This document shows positions 53,025 through 62,134 of a stretch of 64,000 nucleotides of DNA, one piece after another. Under the pieces are notes generated by a model. It worked only from the letters and a program-made list of their open reading frames with translations, searched no databases and was not told where the DNA came from. How positions within the stretch are numbered: the first letter of the stretch is position 1; the number at the start of each line of letters is the position of its first letter. The stretch lies in the NCBI RefSeq assembly GCF_003415655.1, contig NZ_QRHC01000004.1:248001-312000 (forward strand), given 5' to 3'. This stretch comes from Vibrio maerlii. GTDB lineage: Bacteria > Pseudomonadota > Gammaproteobacteria > Enterobacterales > Vibrionaceae. The translations under genes and the position numbers were made by a program.

Positions 53025-54139
53025 TTACAATAAAGGTACAAAAACAGTTTGGTGATTGTGGGATGGATTTCAACTTAACAATCCCAAGCAAAGGTATTAC
53101 AGCTATATTTGGCCGTTCAGGTGCTGGCAAAACTTCGTTAATTAAGCTCTTTAGTGGCTTACATATGCCTGACAGCGGTGTCGTCTCAATTAAAGATCGT
53201 CGACTGTTTGTTCAAGAAGGTACACGTAACAAACCAAGCGTTAACGTGCCGATACACAAGCGCAATATTGGATATGTTTTTCAAGAGCCGAGACTGTTTC
53301 CTCATTATTCAGTGAAGGGCAATTTGAACTATGGTGTAAAGCAGGCTGACCAATCGTACTTTGAACGTGTAACTAAACTACTGGGTATTGAATCATTACT
53401 TGAACGACAACCCAATGCGCTTTCTGGTGGCGAGCAACAACGCGTTGCTATTGCTCGAGCTTTGTTGTCTAAGCCCGATATCTTGATTATGGATGAGCCA
53501 CTTGCTTCATTGGATTTGCCACGAAAAAAAGAAGTCATGCCGTTTCTAGAGAAACTCACTCAGGAAGTCGAGATCCCCATTCTGTATGTGACACATAGCC
53601 TAAGTGAAGTATTACGCCTAGCCGATCATATGGTATTACTAGCAAATGGCAGAGTCGCTGCGTCGGATACGATTGAAAATATATGGGCATCAAAGCTCAT
53701 GCGCCCATGGCAATCGTTCTCAGAACAAAGCAGTATCTTTGAAGCGGTTGTACAACAACATCATGAAGAATACGCATTAACCCAAGTTGCATTAACAGCT
53801 AACTCATCCCTGTGGGTTCAAGGTATAGACGCAGAACAAGGGGCAAAGGTACGTGTCCAAATCCGGGCGAATGATGTATCTGTTACGTTAGATGCACCAC
53901 AACGAACTTCAATTCGTAATATCCTAAAAGCCACTATTAGCGATATTGAAGCGTCCATCTCGCACGGCAAAAAGAGTGTGTCGGTGACATTGGATGTAGG
54001 CGAGAAGAAGCCTCTGTTTGCGAACATAACACCTTGGGCATTAGACGAACTTGAACTCACTATAGGTCAAAAGGTATATGTGCAGATTAAAGGAGTCAGT
54101 GTGACCCAAAAAGACATGAGCTTAATGCACGATTTGTAA
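53021..54139 (+). CDS. modC: Molybdate ABC transporter ATPase (ModC)
   Basis: A 372-residue ATPase: Walker A GRSGAGKT (31-38), Q-loop GYVFQEPRLFPHYSV, signature LSGGEQQRVAIARALL, Walker B LIMDEPLASLD, and a C-terminal TOBE (molybdate-binding) domain from about 290. Standard length. It overlaps modB by 4 bases, completing the modABC operon. Confidence 0.95.
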   Translation: MITIKVQKQFGDCGMDFNLTIPSKGITAIFGRSGAGKTSLIKLFSGLHMPDSGVVSIKDRRLFVQEGTRNKPSVNVPIHKRNIGYVFQEPRLFPHYSVKGNLNYGVKQADQSYFERVTKLLGIESLLERQPNALSGGEQQRVAIARALLSKPDILIMDEPLASLDLPRKKEVMPFLEKLTQEVEIPILYVTHSLSEVLRLADHMVLLANGRVAASDTIENIWASKLMRPWQSFSEQSSIFEAVVQQHHEEYALTQVALTANSSLWVQGIDAEQGAKVRVQIRANDVSVTLDAPQRTSIRNILKATISDIEASISHGKKSVSVTLDVGEKKPLFANITPWALDELELTIGQKVYVQIKGVSVTQKDMSLMHDL

Positions 54140-54189
54140 TGGCGTCCTATCCACCTTATTAACGATGATTTATAGTTTATTGAGAACAA

Positions 54190-54213
54190 AACACCCAGCA
54201 TATGCTGGGTGTT
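54190..54213. terminator. Palindromic terminator between modC and kefB
   Basis: AACACCCAGCATATGCTGGGTGTT is a perfect palindrome; with a 4-base loop it forms a 10-bp stem. It lies between convergent genes and has a T-rich flank on the minus strand. Confidence 0.75.
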
Positions 54214-54224
54214 GGCATTTAGAT

Positions 54225-56156
54225 TTAAGCGTCAATCACATCATCCTTAATGTGGTCAACGTAGTTCTTAGGCGGTGGTGTCCAACCACGCTCCGTAACT
54301 GAGTGTTTGTCACCACGATCACGACCCATTGCTTCAGCAATGTGCTCTTCCAAGTGAATAAACAAGTCTCGGTAGTTGTTATCGAAACGCTCACCTTCAG
54401 AACCCTCAGCCCAAGCTTCATAGAGTAGATCAGACTTCTTATCTTCCACATTCTTGTACATGGTTTTCTTATGCTCTACTGAGAACGGGTGTACACCAAC
54501 TTCAACCATCGCTTTACCACCAAGTTCTAGTGCTGAATGGTAGGTTTCAGATTCTATAATGTCAGCACCCGCTTGGCGAAGAAGGTAACCATGTCCGCGG
54601 TCGAATGCACGCGCTAGAACTTTCACATGTGGGTAGGTATGTTTTACATACTTAACCATCTCAATGCTTGTTTCTTGGTTATCGATAGCTACGACCAGCA
54701 GCTTCGCATGTTCGATGCCCGCAGTGTGTAATAGGTCGGGTTTACTCGCATCACCATAATAAGCTTTCGTGTTAATACGACGCATGTTATCTACCTGATC
54801 TGCTTGGTAATCGACGGCTACCGTTGGGATATTGTTCGTAACCAATAGTCGATTTACAATCTGACCAAAGCGACCGATACCCGCAATAATCACTAAGCCT
54901 TTGTCTTCGATAGTATCTTCTTCACGATCGTTAGACTTCTGTTCAAAACGAGGAAGAATCACTTTATCGAACAAAATAAACAGACCCGGAGTAAAGAACA
55001 TCGATAGTGCGACAACGAGGGATAATGTTTGAGCGATATCGATAGGTAGAACATGGTTTTGAACGGTAAAGCTCAGTAGTACGAAACCAAATTCACCCGC
55101 CTGGGCAAGACTGAGTGTAAACAACCAGCGGTTACTGTCTTTAATGCGGAAGATCAGAGCTAATACGTAAAGAACGGCTGCCTTAAGAACCATTACACCA
55201 ATAGTGAGACCGATGATAAGTGCAAAATCATTGAATAAGATACCAAAGTCGATACCAGCGCCTACCGTAATGAAGAAGAGACCAAGCAATAACCCTTTGA
55301 ATGGGTCGATATTCGACTCTAGCTCATGACGGAACTCACTGTTTGCCAGTACAACACCAGCTAAGAAGGTACCAAGGGCAGGAGATAGGCCAACCAAGCT
55401 CATCAATGCTGCAATTCCAACAACCAACATCAATGCCGTTGCTGTGAAAATTTCGCGTAAGCCTGAGCTTGCAACAAAACGGAACAGTGGTCGGCTTAAG
55501 AAGTGACCACCAATAACAACAAATGCAATTGAGCCCGCAACAACCAAGCCGTAAGCCCAGCTAGGTAAGTGAGCCACGATTGACAGCTCGGCATGATGAT
55601 CATTTGCAGTATCCGCTAATGCTTTTGAGGCCTCTACAAGCTCCGGGATAGCCAATAATGGGATAAACGCCAACATTGGAATCACGGCAATATCTTGGAA
55701 CAGCAAAACAGAGAAGGCGTTTTGACCACCCTCAGTTTTATTCAGACCTTTTTCGTTAAAAGTTTGAAGTACGATAGCTGTAGACGACAGGGCGAAGATC
55801 AAACCAATAGTTAGAGCGATATTCCAAGGCTGACCAAATAGCATCGCGATGCCCATTACCGCTGCAGTTGTACCACCAACTTGCAAGCCACCTAGCCCAA
55901 TGAGGCGATTGCGCATTGCCCATAGCATTTTCGGTTCTAACTCTAAACCAACTAGGAACAGCATCATAACCACGCCAAATTCAGCAAAGTGTTGAATCGT
56001 CGTCGTTTCATCACCTACAAGCCCAATAACTGGGCCAATAACCACACCGGCAATTAAGTAACCAAGAACTGAGCCTAAGCCAAGTCGTTTAGCAATTGGC
56101 ACTGCAATGACAGCAGCGATAAGGTAGATAAATGCTTGTAAGAAATAACCGGTCAT
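54225..56156 (-). CDS. kefB: Glutathione-regulated K+/H+ efflux antiporter, KefB/KefC type
   Basis: A 643-residue CPA2-family antiporter with about 12 membrane helices and a C-terminal RCK/TrkA-N domain (about 415-540) whose nucleotide site is VIIAGIGRFGQIVNRLL. Kef systems release potassium and acidify the cell during electrophile stress, and are held closed by glutathione. The ancillary flavoprotein gene overlaps its start by 4 bases, as in E. coli kef operons. B versus C cannot be decided by eye; B is chosen because the partner looks KefG-like. Confidence 0.88.
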   Translation of the reverse strand: MTGYFLQAFIYLIAAVIAVPIAKRLGLGSVLGYLIAGVVIGPVIGLVGDETTTIQHFAEFGVVMMLFLVGLELEPKMLWAMRNRLIGLGGLQVGGTTAAVMGIAMLFGQPWNIALTIGLIFALSSTAIVLQTFNEKGLNKTEGGQNAFSVLLFQDIAVIPMLAFIPLLAIPELVEASKALADTANDHHAELSIVAHLPSWAYGLVVAGSIAFVVIGGHFLSRPLFRFVASSGLREIFTATALMLVVGIAALMSLVGLSPALGTFLAGVVLANSEFRHELESNIDPFKGLLLGLFFITVGAGIDFGILFNDFALIIGLTIGVMVLKAAVLYVLALIFRIKDSNRWLFTLSLAQAGEFGFVLLSFTVQNHVLPIDIAQTLSLVVALSMFFTPGLFILFDKVILPRFEQKSNDREEDTIEDKGLVIIAGIGRFGQIVNRLLVTNNIPTVAVDYQADQVDNMRRINTKAYYGDASKPDLLHTAGIEHAKLLVVAIDNQETSIEMVKYVKHTYPHVKVLARAFDRGHGYLLRQAGADIIESETYHSALELGGKAMVEVGVHPFSVEHKKTMYKNVEDKKSDLLYEAWAEGSEGERFDNNYRDLFIHLEEHIAEAMGRDRGDKHSVTERGWTPPPKNYVDHIKDDVIDA

Positions 56157-56764
56157 AGTTCCTCCGGAAGCTGATCGATATACGTCGCTAGGTTTGAAGT
56201 AATCTCTACATCATCAAATGCACTAGGGTCTTGCACGAGGCGTTTTAAGACCTCTTCATAAGACTCAATGTGATGAGACAGCTTATTATCTTCAACAGCA
56301 GTACGAGCCCCAAATAGCGCAAATGGGGCTAGATAAGTCATGCCCGTCAAACTTGCCATATTTTCAAGTGGTCGCAATAAATCTTCGATTGGATAGTTGT
56401 TACTGCCCTCAGGACGATAAGCGGATTTTGGGCCACCAGCCGATATTGCACAGAGAAACTTCTTGCCGTGTAGCGCTTTTCCATCGTGACCGTAGGCGAA
56501 TCCATATTCTAGAATGAGATCTTGCCATTCTTTTAAAATGGCAGGGGTCGAATACCAAAAGAGTGGGAATTGAAAAATGACAACATCATGATCAATAAGA
56601 CGCTGTTGTTCTTTAGCGATATTAATATTGTAAGTTGGGTATTCTCCATAAAGGTCAACGGCTGTGACACCATCCATGTTTTTTGCAACGTTAAATAATG
56701 GACGGTTTACTTCGGAGCGAGATTGAGAGGGGTGGGCGAATAGAACAAGTACTTTGTTTTCCAT
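56153..56764 (-). CDS. kefG: Kef ancillary NAD(P)H quinone oxidoreductase (KefG-like)
   Basis: A 203-residue flavodoxin-fold protein. Family segments are LVLFAHPSQSRSEVNRPLF, FQFPLFWYSTPAILKEWQD, and SAGGPKSAYRPEGSNNYPI. KefF and KefG bind the antiporter and are needed for full activity. The ATGA overlap with kefB shows translational coupling. Confidence 0.87.
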   Translation of the reverse strand: MENKVLVLFAHPSQSRSEVNRPLFNVAKNMDGVTAVDLYGEYPTYNINIAKEQQRLIDHDVVIFQFPLFWYSTPAILKEWQDLILEYGFAYGHDGKALHGKKFLCAISAGGPKSAYRPEGSNNYPIEDLLRPLENMASLTGMTYLAPFALFGARTAVEDNKLSHHIESYEEVLKRLVQDPSAFDDVEITSNLATYIDQLPEEL

Positions 56765-56858
56765 TGCAGTCTCACTTTATGCTTTTTATGATGACATAAA
56801 TTTAACATATAGCATCAGCTTTAAAAAACAATAATTTAAGACTCCTTAAAAACAAAAA

Positions 56859-56883
56859 AAGCTGCATGAAATTCATGCAGCTT
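56859..56883 (-). terminator. Intrinsic terminator
   Basis: AAGCTGCATGAA and TTCATGCAGCTT pair almost without a loop to give a strong hairpin, followed on the minus strand by seven T. It ends the unit of the gene at 56907. Confidence 0.88.
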
Positions 56884-56906
56884 GGAATTAGGAAAACAAA
56901 AAGATT

Positions 56907-57344
56907 TTATTTCGCAAATACTTCGCGGAAGTCGCGCTTAAGAATTGGGTCACGGCGTGCTTTCTTCATTTGCTTAACCATATCTTTCACACAATTGTGA
57001 AGTAGTTGATCAAGAAGCTGTGCGCGGTATTCTTCTTTTTCTTCGTCAGTCATACCTTCAGGAAGGTTAAGAGTTGGGAACTCTTCCATTAGGTTAACAC
57101 CAGCAAAAGACTGGCTAACAGAGATTAGAGCATGGAACTGTTCGAAGTTATCTAAAACATTCTGGGCACTTGCTGGAAGCGAATCCCACGCTTCGCGCAC
57201 TGCTTCTTCTGATACTTCGTGAATAGAGGTAACCATTTCGTACATTGCTTCTGGCACGCCATCAAACTCAATAACTTGCTTGAGTTCTGGAGAAACCGTA
57301 GAAAGATCGATGGTTTTTTGTTCGTTATTTTGATTTTCGGACAT
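56907..57344 (-). CDS. Hypothetical protein, possibly DUF3069
   Basis: A 145-residue acidic, all-helical soluble protein with a basic C-terminus (QMKKARRDPILKRDFREVF). It resembles the DUF3069 family of Vibrio and Shewanella, but I am not certain of that. The frame opens at a TTG at 57362; AGAGA lies 8 bases before the ATG at 57344, which I prefer. It is monocistronic and divergent from the REC-GGDEF gene. Confidence 0.65.
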   Translation of the reverse strand: MSENQNNEQKTIDLSTVSPELKQVIEFDGVPEAMYEMVTSIHEVSEEAVREAWDSLPASAQNVLDNFEQFHALISVSQSFAGVNLMEEFPTLNLPEGMTDEEKEEYRAQLLDQLLHNCVKDMVKQMKKARRDPILKRDFREVFAK

Positions 57345-57484
57345 GGACATTATCTCTGACAAAAACGCTATGCTATGAACTTAGAAAAAAAAGTCAATTG
57401 CTTTCCACTAAGTGCTTGTATTCACGCTATTCTTATAGTTAATGTTATGAGATAAGTGTGCCTAGAGTCATAAAAAGGATGAAT

Positions 57485-58435
57485 ATGGTTGGACACAACA
57501 CGCCGGTGAAGATCTTATTAGTCGACGATGTACAAATGGATCGAATGCAGCTATCGATACGATTGAAACAGCTTGGTCACCACGTTGAGGTCGCCGCCAA
57601 TGGTAAAGAGGGCCTCGAAAAATACGCAGCTTTCGATCCTGAATTGGTTTTGCTCGACATTTCGATGCCAGATATGGACGGGTTTGATGTATCCCGACGT
57701 ATACGCGCTCTCTACCCTGACTGGGTTCCTATCATCTTTTTAAGCGGTCACGATGAACCAGAAGTTATTGCCCAAGCTATTGAAGCGGGTGGGGATGACT
57801 ACTTAGTGAAGCCCGTTGACCGTCTAGTTTTAAATTCAAAGTTAATTGCTATGCAGCGCATTGCTAACATGAGAAGAGAGCTTAAATTATTGACCTCTAA
57901 GCTTGAAGAACTCAATGCTAGCCTAATGGAACAAGCCAATATTGATGGCCTAACCTCGGTTTATAACCGTCGATATATCGATAAGAAACTCGAAGAAATG
58001 ATCAGTTGGCACGGCCGACACACATTACCCTTAGGCATCCTGCTGTTAGATGTAGATAACTTTAAGGCGTTTAATGACAATTACGGTCATATTGAAGGAG
58101 ATAAGTGTTTACAGGCGATTGCAAGTACTTTGAAATCAACTTTTACACGTAGCGGTGAGTACGTTGGCCGATACGGCGGTGAAGAGTTCATCATCGTCAT
58201 TAGCAACTTTAATCCCGATGACTCTATCGCTCAAGCAGAACGTACAAAAGAAGCGATTTTCAATCTCAATTACCCACATGCTTATTCTCAAACCGCTGAA
58301 TACGTGACCGTATCACAAGGGGGTTACGTGTTCATCCCACAAGGCAACGAAACGAAAGAGGAGATCTACTCGAAAGCCGACTCACGCCTTTATGAAGCCA
58401 AGCACAGAGGCAGAAACGGTTACGTTTTCGATTAA
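57485..58435 (+). CDS. Response regulator diguanylate cyclase (REC-GGDEF)
   Basis: A 316-residue protein with a receiver domain (phospho-acceptor Asp in LVLLDISMPDMDG), a short coiled linker and a GGDEF domain whose active loop is RYGGEEF, so it should synthesise cyclic-di-GMP. The ATG at 57485 has AAAGG 6 bases upstream; earlier in-frame starts at 57479 and 57458 are less well placed. No histidine kinase is adjacent. The stop codon is only 6 bases from the inverted-repeat element at 58442. Confidence 0.92.
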   Translation: MVGHNTPVKILLVDDVQMDRMQLSIRLKQLGHHVEVAANGKEGLEKYAAFDPELVLLDISMPDMDGFDVSRRIRALYPDWVPIIFLSGHDEPEVIAQAIEAGGDDYLVKPVDRLVLNSKLIAMQRIANMRRELKLLTSKLEELNASLMEQANIDGLTSVYNRRYIDKKLEEMISWHGRHTLPLGILLLDVDNFKAFNDNYGHIEGDKCLQAIASTLKSTFTRSGEYVGRYGGEEFIIVISNFNPDDSIAQAERTKEAIFNLNYPHAYSQTAEYVTVSQGGYVFIPQGNETKEEIYSKADSRLYEAKHRGRNGYVFD

Positions 58436-58441
58436 ACGTTT

Positions 58442-58711
58442 CTAGGGTCTGTTGACCTTTCGAGCTGGTTTTTGCAGCAGTTTGTGGGAAATTTCCACAA
58501 GGCAGAGGCTTTGATGTGTAGCTAGCCTACATGAGAAGCCGATAACACAGTGGGAATGAAGCACAAACGCTGCCCGAAGGGTTCGGCAAAAATCGTTTTA
58601 TGCTTTGTTAAGGGGTATTTACTTAGAATGACTAGGCTACACACCCCTTGCCGCGCCTATAACGATTTTATCTCGAACAAAATTTAACCACGAAAGGTCA
58701 ACAGACCCTAG
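58442..58711. mobile_element. MITE-like element with 21-bp perfect terminal inverted repeats
   Basis: A 270-bp non-coding element. The left end begins CTAGGGTCTGTTGACC and its 21 bases are matched exactly, inverted, by the right end at 58691-58711. Internal hairpins include TGTAG-CTAGC-CTACA (58517-58531), TGCCCGAA/TTCGGCA (58571-58588), and AAGGGGT/ACCCCTT (58610-58649). There is no transposase frame. The terminal CTAG could be part of a 4-bp target duplication of the kind made by some IS5-family elements. It separates the REC-GGDEF gene from the barrel gene by 6 and 15 bases. Confidence 0.8.
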
Positions 58712-58726
58712 CATTAGAGTAATTAA

Positions 58727-59704
58727 ATGACGCGATATTTAACAGTTATAGCAGCACTAGTATGCAGCGCTACTGTTTATGCGCTTGAAGTAGATCGTAA
58801 CCTTGTAAAGAAAAGCTTCGAGCAAGACTTTGCTGCCACGGTGATCCTCACAAACAGCGATGTCGTGACTTTTGGTATTGTTGACTTTAACCCCAACGAG
58901 TTGCTCCGTACCGATAACGAAGAATTGGGGAGTGAACAAGCACTGGAGTCACGTAAAAATATCGGTGTGACGACTTTACCTTACACCTTCTCATTAGATC
59001 CTGATGACGAGGTGCAGAACCATTTCTTAACCCTAAAGCTCGCAGCACTTCGTATCGAACAAGATGTGGATTTACGAGGTTTCGAGGGCTCAGATATACA
59101 TGTAGAGATCATTGTTGATGGATACGTACGTTATCAGTACAAGAAGTATCTTAATGATAGCTGGGATATTACCTATGGTCTTGGCAGCCACCTTATGTAT
59201 TACCACAGTGATTATCGCTACCAGTCTTCACCATTAGGTAATTTCAAGCAATTTCTAGACGGTGATGTCGTTAATACATCAGCTTGGTCCAACATTATAG
59301 AACCAGAAGCCGTTATTAGTTATACCAAACCGACTGACTGGGGTAGTTGGACATTTAAGTCTGGGTATCATTATATGTATGGTGTGAGTTGGGGTGAGGC
59401 CAACAAAGGAGATTTAGGTAACCCTGAGGGATGGTATGTAACCAATGGTATCGAAGGCTTCTACGATGTTGTTCACTGGGGACGTTCAGTACAAACCTTG
59501 TTTGGTCGTGTGAATAGGGTCGATATTGGGGGAGATGTCAGTGAGCCATTTGGCACCAATCACTATTATGAAGGGACAATAGGTTGGCTAATGACACCGC
59601 CATTCAATTCAGACTGGATTGATAACTTTGGAATCGGAATTAATATAAATTACGGTAGCGCACTTAAAGGGGGAAGTATTATCTTATTGTTCAATCAAGA
59701 TTAA
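58727..59704 (+). CDS. Solitary outer-membrane autotransporter-barrel-like protein
   Basis: A 325-residue exported protein with a signal peptide ending at VYA. The first part (about 20-110) is mixed, and the rest is rich in amphipathic, aromatic strands (WDITYGLGSHLMYYHSDYRY, SWTFKSGYHYMYGVSWG) ending in a strand SIILLFNQD. It resembles the solitary outer-membrane autotransporter barrel family of Vibrio, a call I make with moderate confidence. Its start lies 15 bases after the MITE-like element, so its promoter is inside or upstream of that element. It ends 2 bases from the convergent diguanylate cyclase gene. Confidence 0.65.
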   Translation: MTRYLTVIAALVCSATVYALEVDRNLVKKSFEQDFAATVILTNSDVVTFGIVDFNPNELLRTDNEELGSEQALESRKNIGVTTLPYTFSLDPDDEVQNHFLTLKLAALRIEQDVDLRGFEGSDIHVEIIVDGYVRYQYKKYLNDSWDITYGLGSHLMYYHSDYRYQSSPLGNFKQFLDGDVVNTSAWSNIIEPEAVISYTKPTDWGSWTFKSGYHYMYGVSWGEANKGDLGNPEGWYVTNGIEGFYDVVHWGRSVQTLFGRVNRVDIGGDVSEPFGTNHYYEGTIGWLMTPPFNSDWIDNFGIGININYGSALKGGSIILLFNQD

Positions 59705-59706
59705 TT

Positions 59707-60948
59707 TTATTCATAGATGCAAACGCAGTTTCTACCACCTTCTTTCGCCTGATAGAGAGCCTTATCCGCAAACTTAATCACTTCTTGTGGATCTCGAGAT
59801 TCACGGCTATCTGATACCCCAATACTAATCGTGATCTTCACGCTCTTGGTTGATGACTCTTTTCCGCGGCTTTTCTTACCCAACTTATTATCCTCTGGTC
59901 GAGACTCTGAGTTACGAATCACCATCTCATAGTCTTCAACCTCTTGGCGTAGAGTATCCAAAAAATCAATGACTTGTTCTGCGTGTTTGCGCTTGAACAA
60001 CAAGGTAAATTCTTCACCACCGTAACGATAGATTCGAGCTCTTCCTTGGAGTGAGCGCATCTTACTCGCGACTAACTTCAAAACATCATCACCTGTGTCG
60101 TGGCCGTAGGTATCGTTGAACGATTTGAAGTGATCAATATCTAACATTGCTATCGAATATCTGCGTCCAAGCTGTTTAAGTTCACTATCGAGAGCGTATC
60201 GTCCTGGTATTCCTGTTAACTGATCCATAAATGCAAGCTCATGGCTTGCCGACAGCACATAAACAATTAAAAGTAGGCCTGCTAACGAAAATAGTACGCT
60301 CGAAATATAGGGAATATGGAAACCGATAAAAGTTAGTGAGGTCAGCAAAATAGTGGAGTAGATGACCACATCAATCGCACGGTTGAACTTCAAAACCAAA
60401 ATGGCAGTCAATCCGATCAATGCAAAAAGATAGGCAACAAGCACGAAAGGGATTCGGGAGAGTTCAGGGATACGAAATAGGACACCTTCTCGCATGGTTT
60501 CAATAAAAGGTTCACCAGCGAAGTGATCCACGGTCATCACCGACCACACGGTAAAGAAAGCAAGAACAGCGAAATATTTAATTCCACTTTTAGAGAAGAC
60601 ACGATTGTCGGCAAAAATATGCACACTCAGGCAAGATACAGGCAAAAGAAAAGTCAACAACGTCAACTTAAGAATAGTAGTGTCGTTAGACAATGGGGCC
60701 TGTAAGCTCGTTTGTATAATAAAATAACTATAAGCTAACGCGACAGCGACGTAACCAGTTCGCCCTTGATTGAAGCTATGGGAGAGTAGAATAGCAATGC
60801 CGGTGAACAGGTACGGTAAATTCAGGACAAGAGATTGATTGAGATCAGCAAGGATCGTTACATTGTCACGCCCAATAAATAATATTGTAACTAGCAGTAT
60901 CGGAAACAAGCATCGAAAAAGACTAGTTGTGGCAAAATTTGACAACAT
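59707..60948 (-). CDS. Membrane-bound diguanylate cyclase (GGDEF)
   Basis: A 413-residue protein with about seven or eight N-terminal membrane helices (to about 230) forming a MASE-like sensor, then a GGDEF domain with active loop RYGGEEF. Between the loop and the closing TISIGVSDSRE motif is a 15 to 20-residue, highly charged insert (about 350-367), unusual for the family. Cyclic-di-GMP synthesis is expected. The signal sensed by the membrane region is unknown. Confidence 0.9.
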   Translation of the reverse strand: MLSNFATTSLFRCLFPILLVTILFIGRDNVTILADLNQSLVLNLPYLFTGIAILLSHSFNQGRTGYVAVALAYSYFIIQTSLQAPLSNDTTILKLTLLTFLLPVSCLSVHIFADNRVFSKSGIKYFAVLAFFTVWSVMTVDHFAGEPFIETMREGVLFRIPELSRIPFVLVAYLFALIGLTAILVLKFNRAIDVVIYSTILLTSLTFIGFHIPYISSVLFSLAGLLLIVYVLSASHELAFMDQLTGIPGRYALDSELKQLGRRYSIAMLDIDHFKSFNDTYGHDTGDDVLKLVASKMRSLQGRARIYRYGGEEFTLLFKRKHAEQVIDFLDTLRQEVEDYEMVIRNSESRPEDNKLGKKSRGKESSTKSVKITISIGVSDSRESRDPQEVIKFADKALYQAKEGGRNCVCIYE

Positions 60949-61128
60949 CGTAACATTTATAAAAATGGGTGAACGACTAGCATACGTTTCTCAACTTATT
61001 TTCCAAGTAAATTCATAAATTTGTTGGTGAAAATCAGAGCGTTCGGCTAAATTTTAATCTATATATTCAAACATTTATTTCATCTTGATATATACTTTAC
61101 TTCATGCTGTATAGGATAGGGTGACTTT

Positions 61129-61497
61129 ATGCATATCAGAGAAGACGTACATAATTACATGGAAACTATTGTAGGAAACCTGCTCTCCCACGAAAGTTAT
61201 GTCGAAAAATATGACAATGAGCAGCTAGCCGATCTTGCTTGTATCGCTTTGAACCAACTTCGTCCTATTTACATTCGTTACACCATCGACTTTTTATCGT
61301 CGCTTCCTGAAGAGAAAATTGTAGCAATAACAGCACAAGCTCAGACTGCTATCGATGCAGGTCTGCCTCTTATTGATGATGACCGTCGTACAAACCGTTT
61401 TGAAAATGTGCCGGCGATCACTCGAGATATTAGATTTGACGAAGAAGTGTCGTTAGAATGGTTTGAGACTTCCTATCTCAAATCGCAGCAAAATTAA
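61129..61497 (+). CDS. ComFB-like protein
   Basis: A 122-residue soluble protein matching the late-competence ComFB family (HNYMETIVGNLL, ADLACIALNQLRPIYIRYTIDF). The zinc cysteines of Bacillus ComFB are not visible here; only one cysteine (about 45) is present. ComFB-domain proteins in other bacteria have been reported as cyclic-di-GMP receptors, which fits its position beside a diguanylate cyclase. A GGG-rich ribosome site precedes the ATG, and the next gene starts after 18 bases. Confidence 0.8.
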   Translation: MHIREDVHNYMETIVGNLLSHESYVEKYDNEQLADLACIALNQLRPIYIRYTIDFLSSLPEEKIVAITAQAQTAIDAGLPLIDDDRRTNRFENVPAITRDIRFDEEVSLEWFETSYLKSQQN

Positions 61498-61515
61498 TAT
61501 ATTAAGGGGATACTA

Positions 61516-61794
61516 GTGGGATTTTTCTCCAAACTATTCGGCGGTAAACAAGAAACCAAAGCGCCAGCGGTAGAGCCAATTGAACACAAAGGCTTTCTTA
61601 TCTACCCAGAAGCAAAAAGCGAAGGCGGGCAGTATCGGATTAACGGCCGCATAACAAAGGGCGAAGGCGAAGACCTTAAAACTCATCACTTCATTCGTTC
61701 TGATGTTTTAGCATCTAAAGACGACGCTAATGAGTTTATGCTCAAAAAAGCAAAAATGTTCATCGATCAAATGGGTGACAACATTTTCGGGTAA
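61516..61794 (+). CDS. HlyU-family small protein (PF10115 type)
   Basis: A 92-residue protein starting at GTG 61516 with AAGGGG upstream. MGFFSKLFGG at the start and EHKGFLIYPEAKSEGGQYRI follow the HlyU-family pattern, named as a transcriptional activator though distinct from the ArsR-type HlyU of V. cholerae. It is cotranscribed with the ComFB-like gene and ends at a strong terminator. Confidence 0.82.
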   Translation: MGFFSKLFGGKQETKAPAVEPIEHKGFLIYPEAKSEGGQYRINGRITKGEGEDLKTHHFIRSDVLASKDDANEFMLKKAKMFIDQMGDNIFG

Positions 61795-61826
61795 TCTCAC
61801 TATTTGATTGATATCCCTCATTATTT

Positions 61827-61864
61827 AAAGAGCCATAAGTCAGTATGCTTATGGCTCTTTTTTT
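61827..61864 (+). terminator. Intrinsic terminator after HlyU-family gene
   Basis: AAAGAGCCATAAG and CTTATGGCTCTTT form a 13-bp perfect stem with an 8-base loop, followed by T's. Confidence 0.93.
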
Positions 61865-61972
61865 ATTTTCTGTCACTTAAGTGAAGCACCTAGCGGTTGA
61901 TCTTAAGGGGCAAAAAAATTTAACTCTAAGATAAATTATTACTCTTTTTAGGGATTGAACTTAACATCTGGT

Positions 61973-62000
61973 TTGACCTCTGTTGTGTTGAGGGTATGTT
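61973..62000 (+). promoter_or_regulatory. Candidate sigma-70 promoter of pntAB
   Basis: TTGACC and TATGTT are separated by 16 bases, about 135 bases upstream of pntA. It is the best promoter-like pair I see in the 270-bp gap between the terminator and pntA, which otherwise holds nothing recognisable. Confidence 0.35.
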
Positions 62001-62134
62001 GTTTTTTTACCGTTAAAACGTAAGAATCACAAAATATCCAACCTGGAACACGGTTAAGCTTTGTAGCTTTACTACAATGTTTAAGTTCTAAGTCACTACA
62101 AGTTTTTAAGTTATGCAATAGTCAAGGAATCGCT

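Noticed and set aside
61085-61113. TTGATA-N17-TGTATA, a good-looking sigma-70 promoter with an extended -10
   Set aside because: Transcription from it would start on the ribosome site of the ComFB-like gene, leaving almost no leader. It could still work if the true translation start is further in, so it is not listed as a feature.
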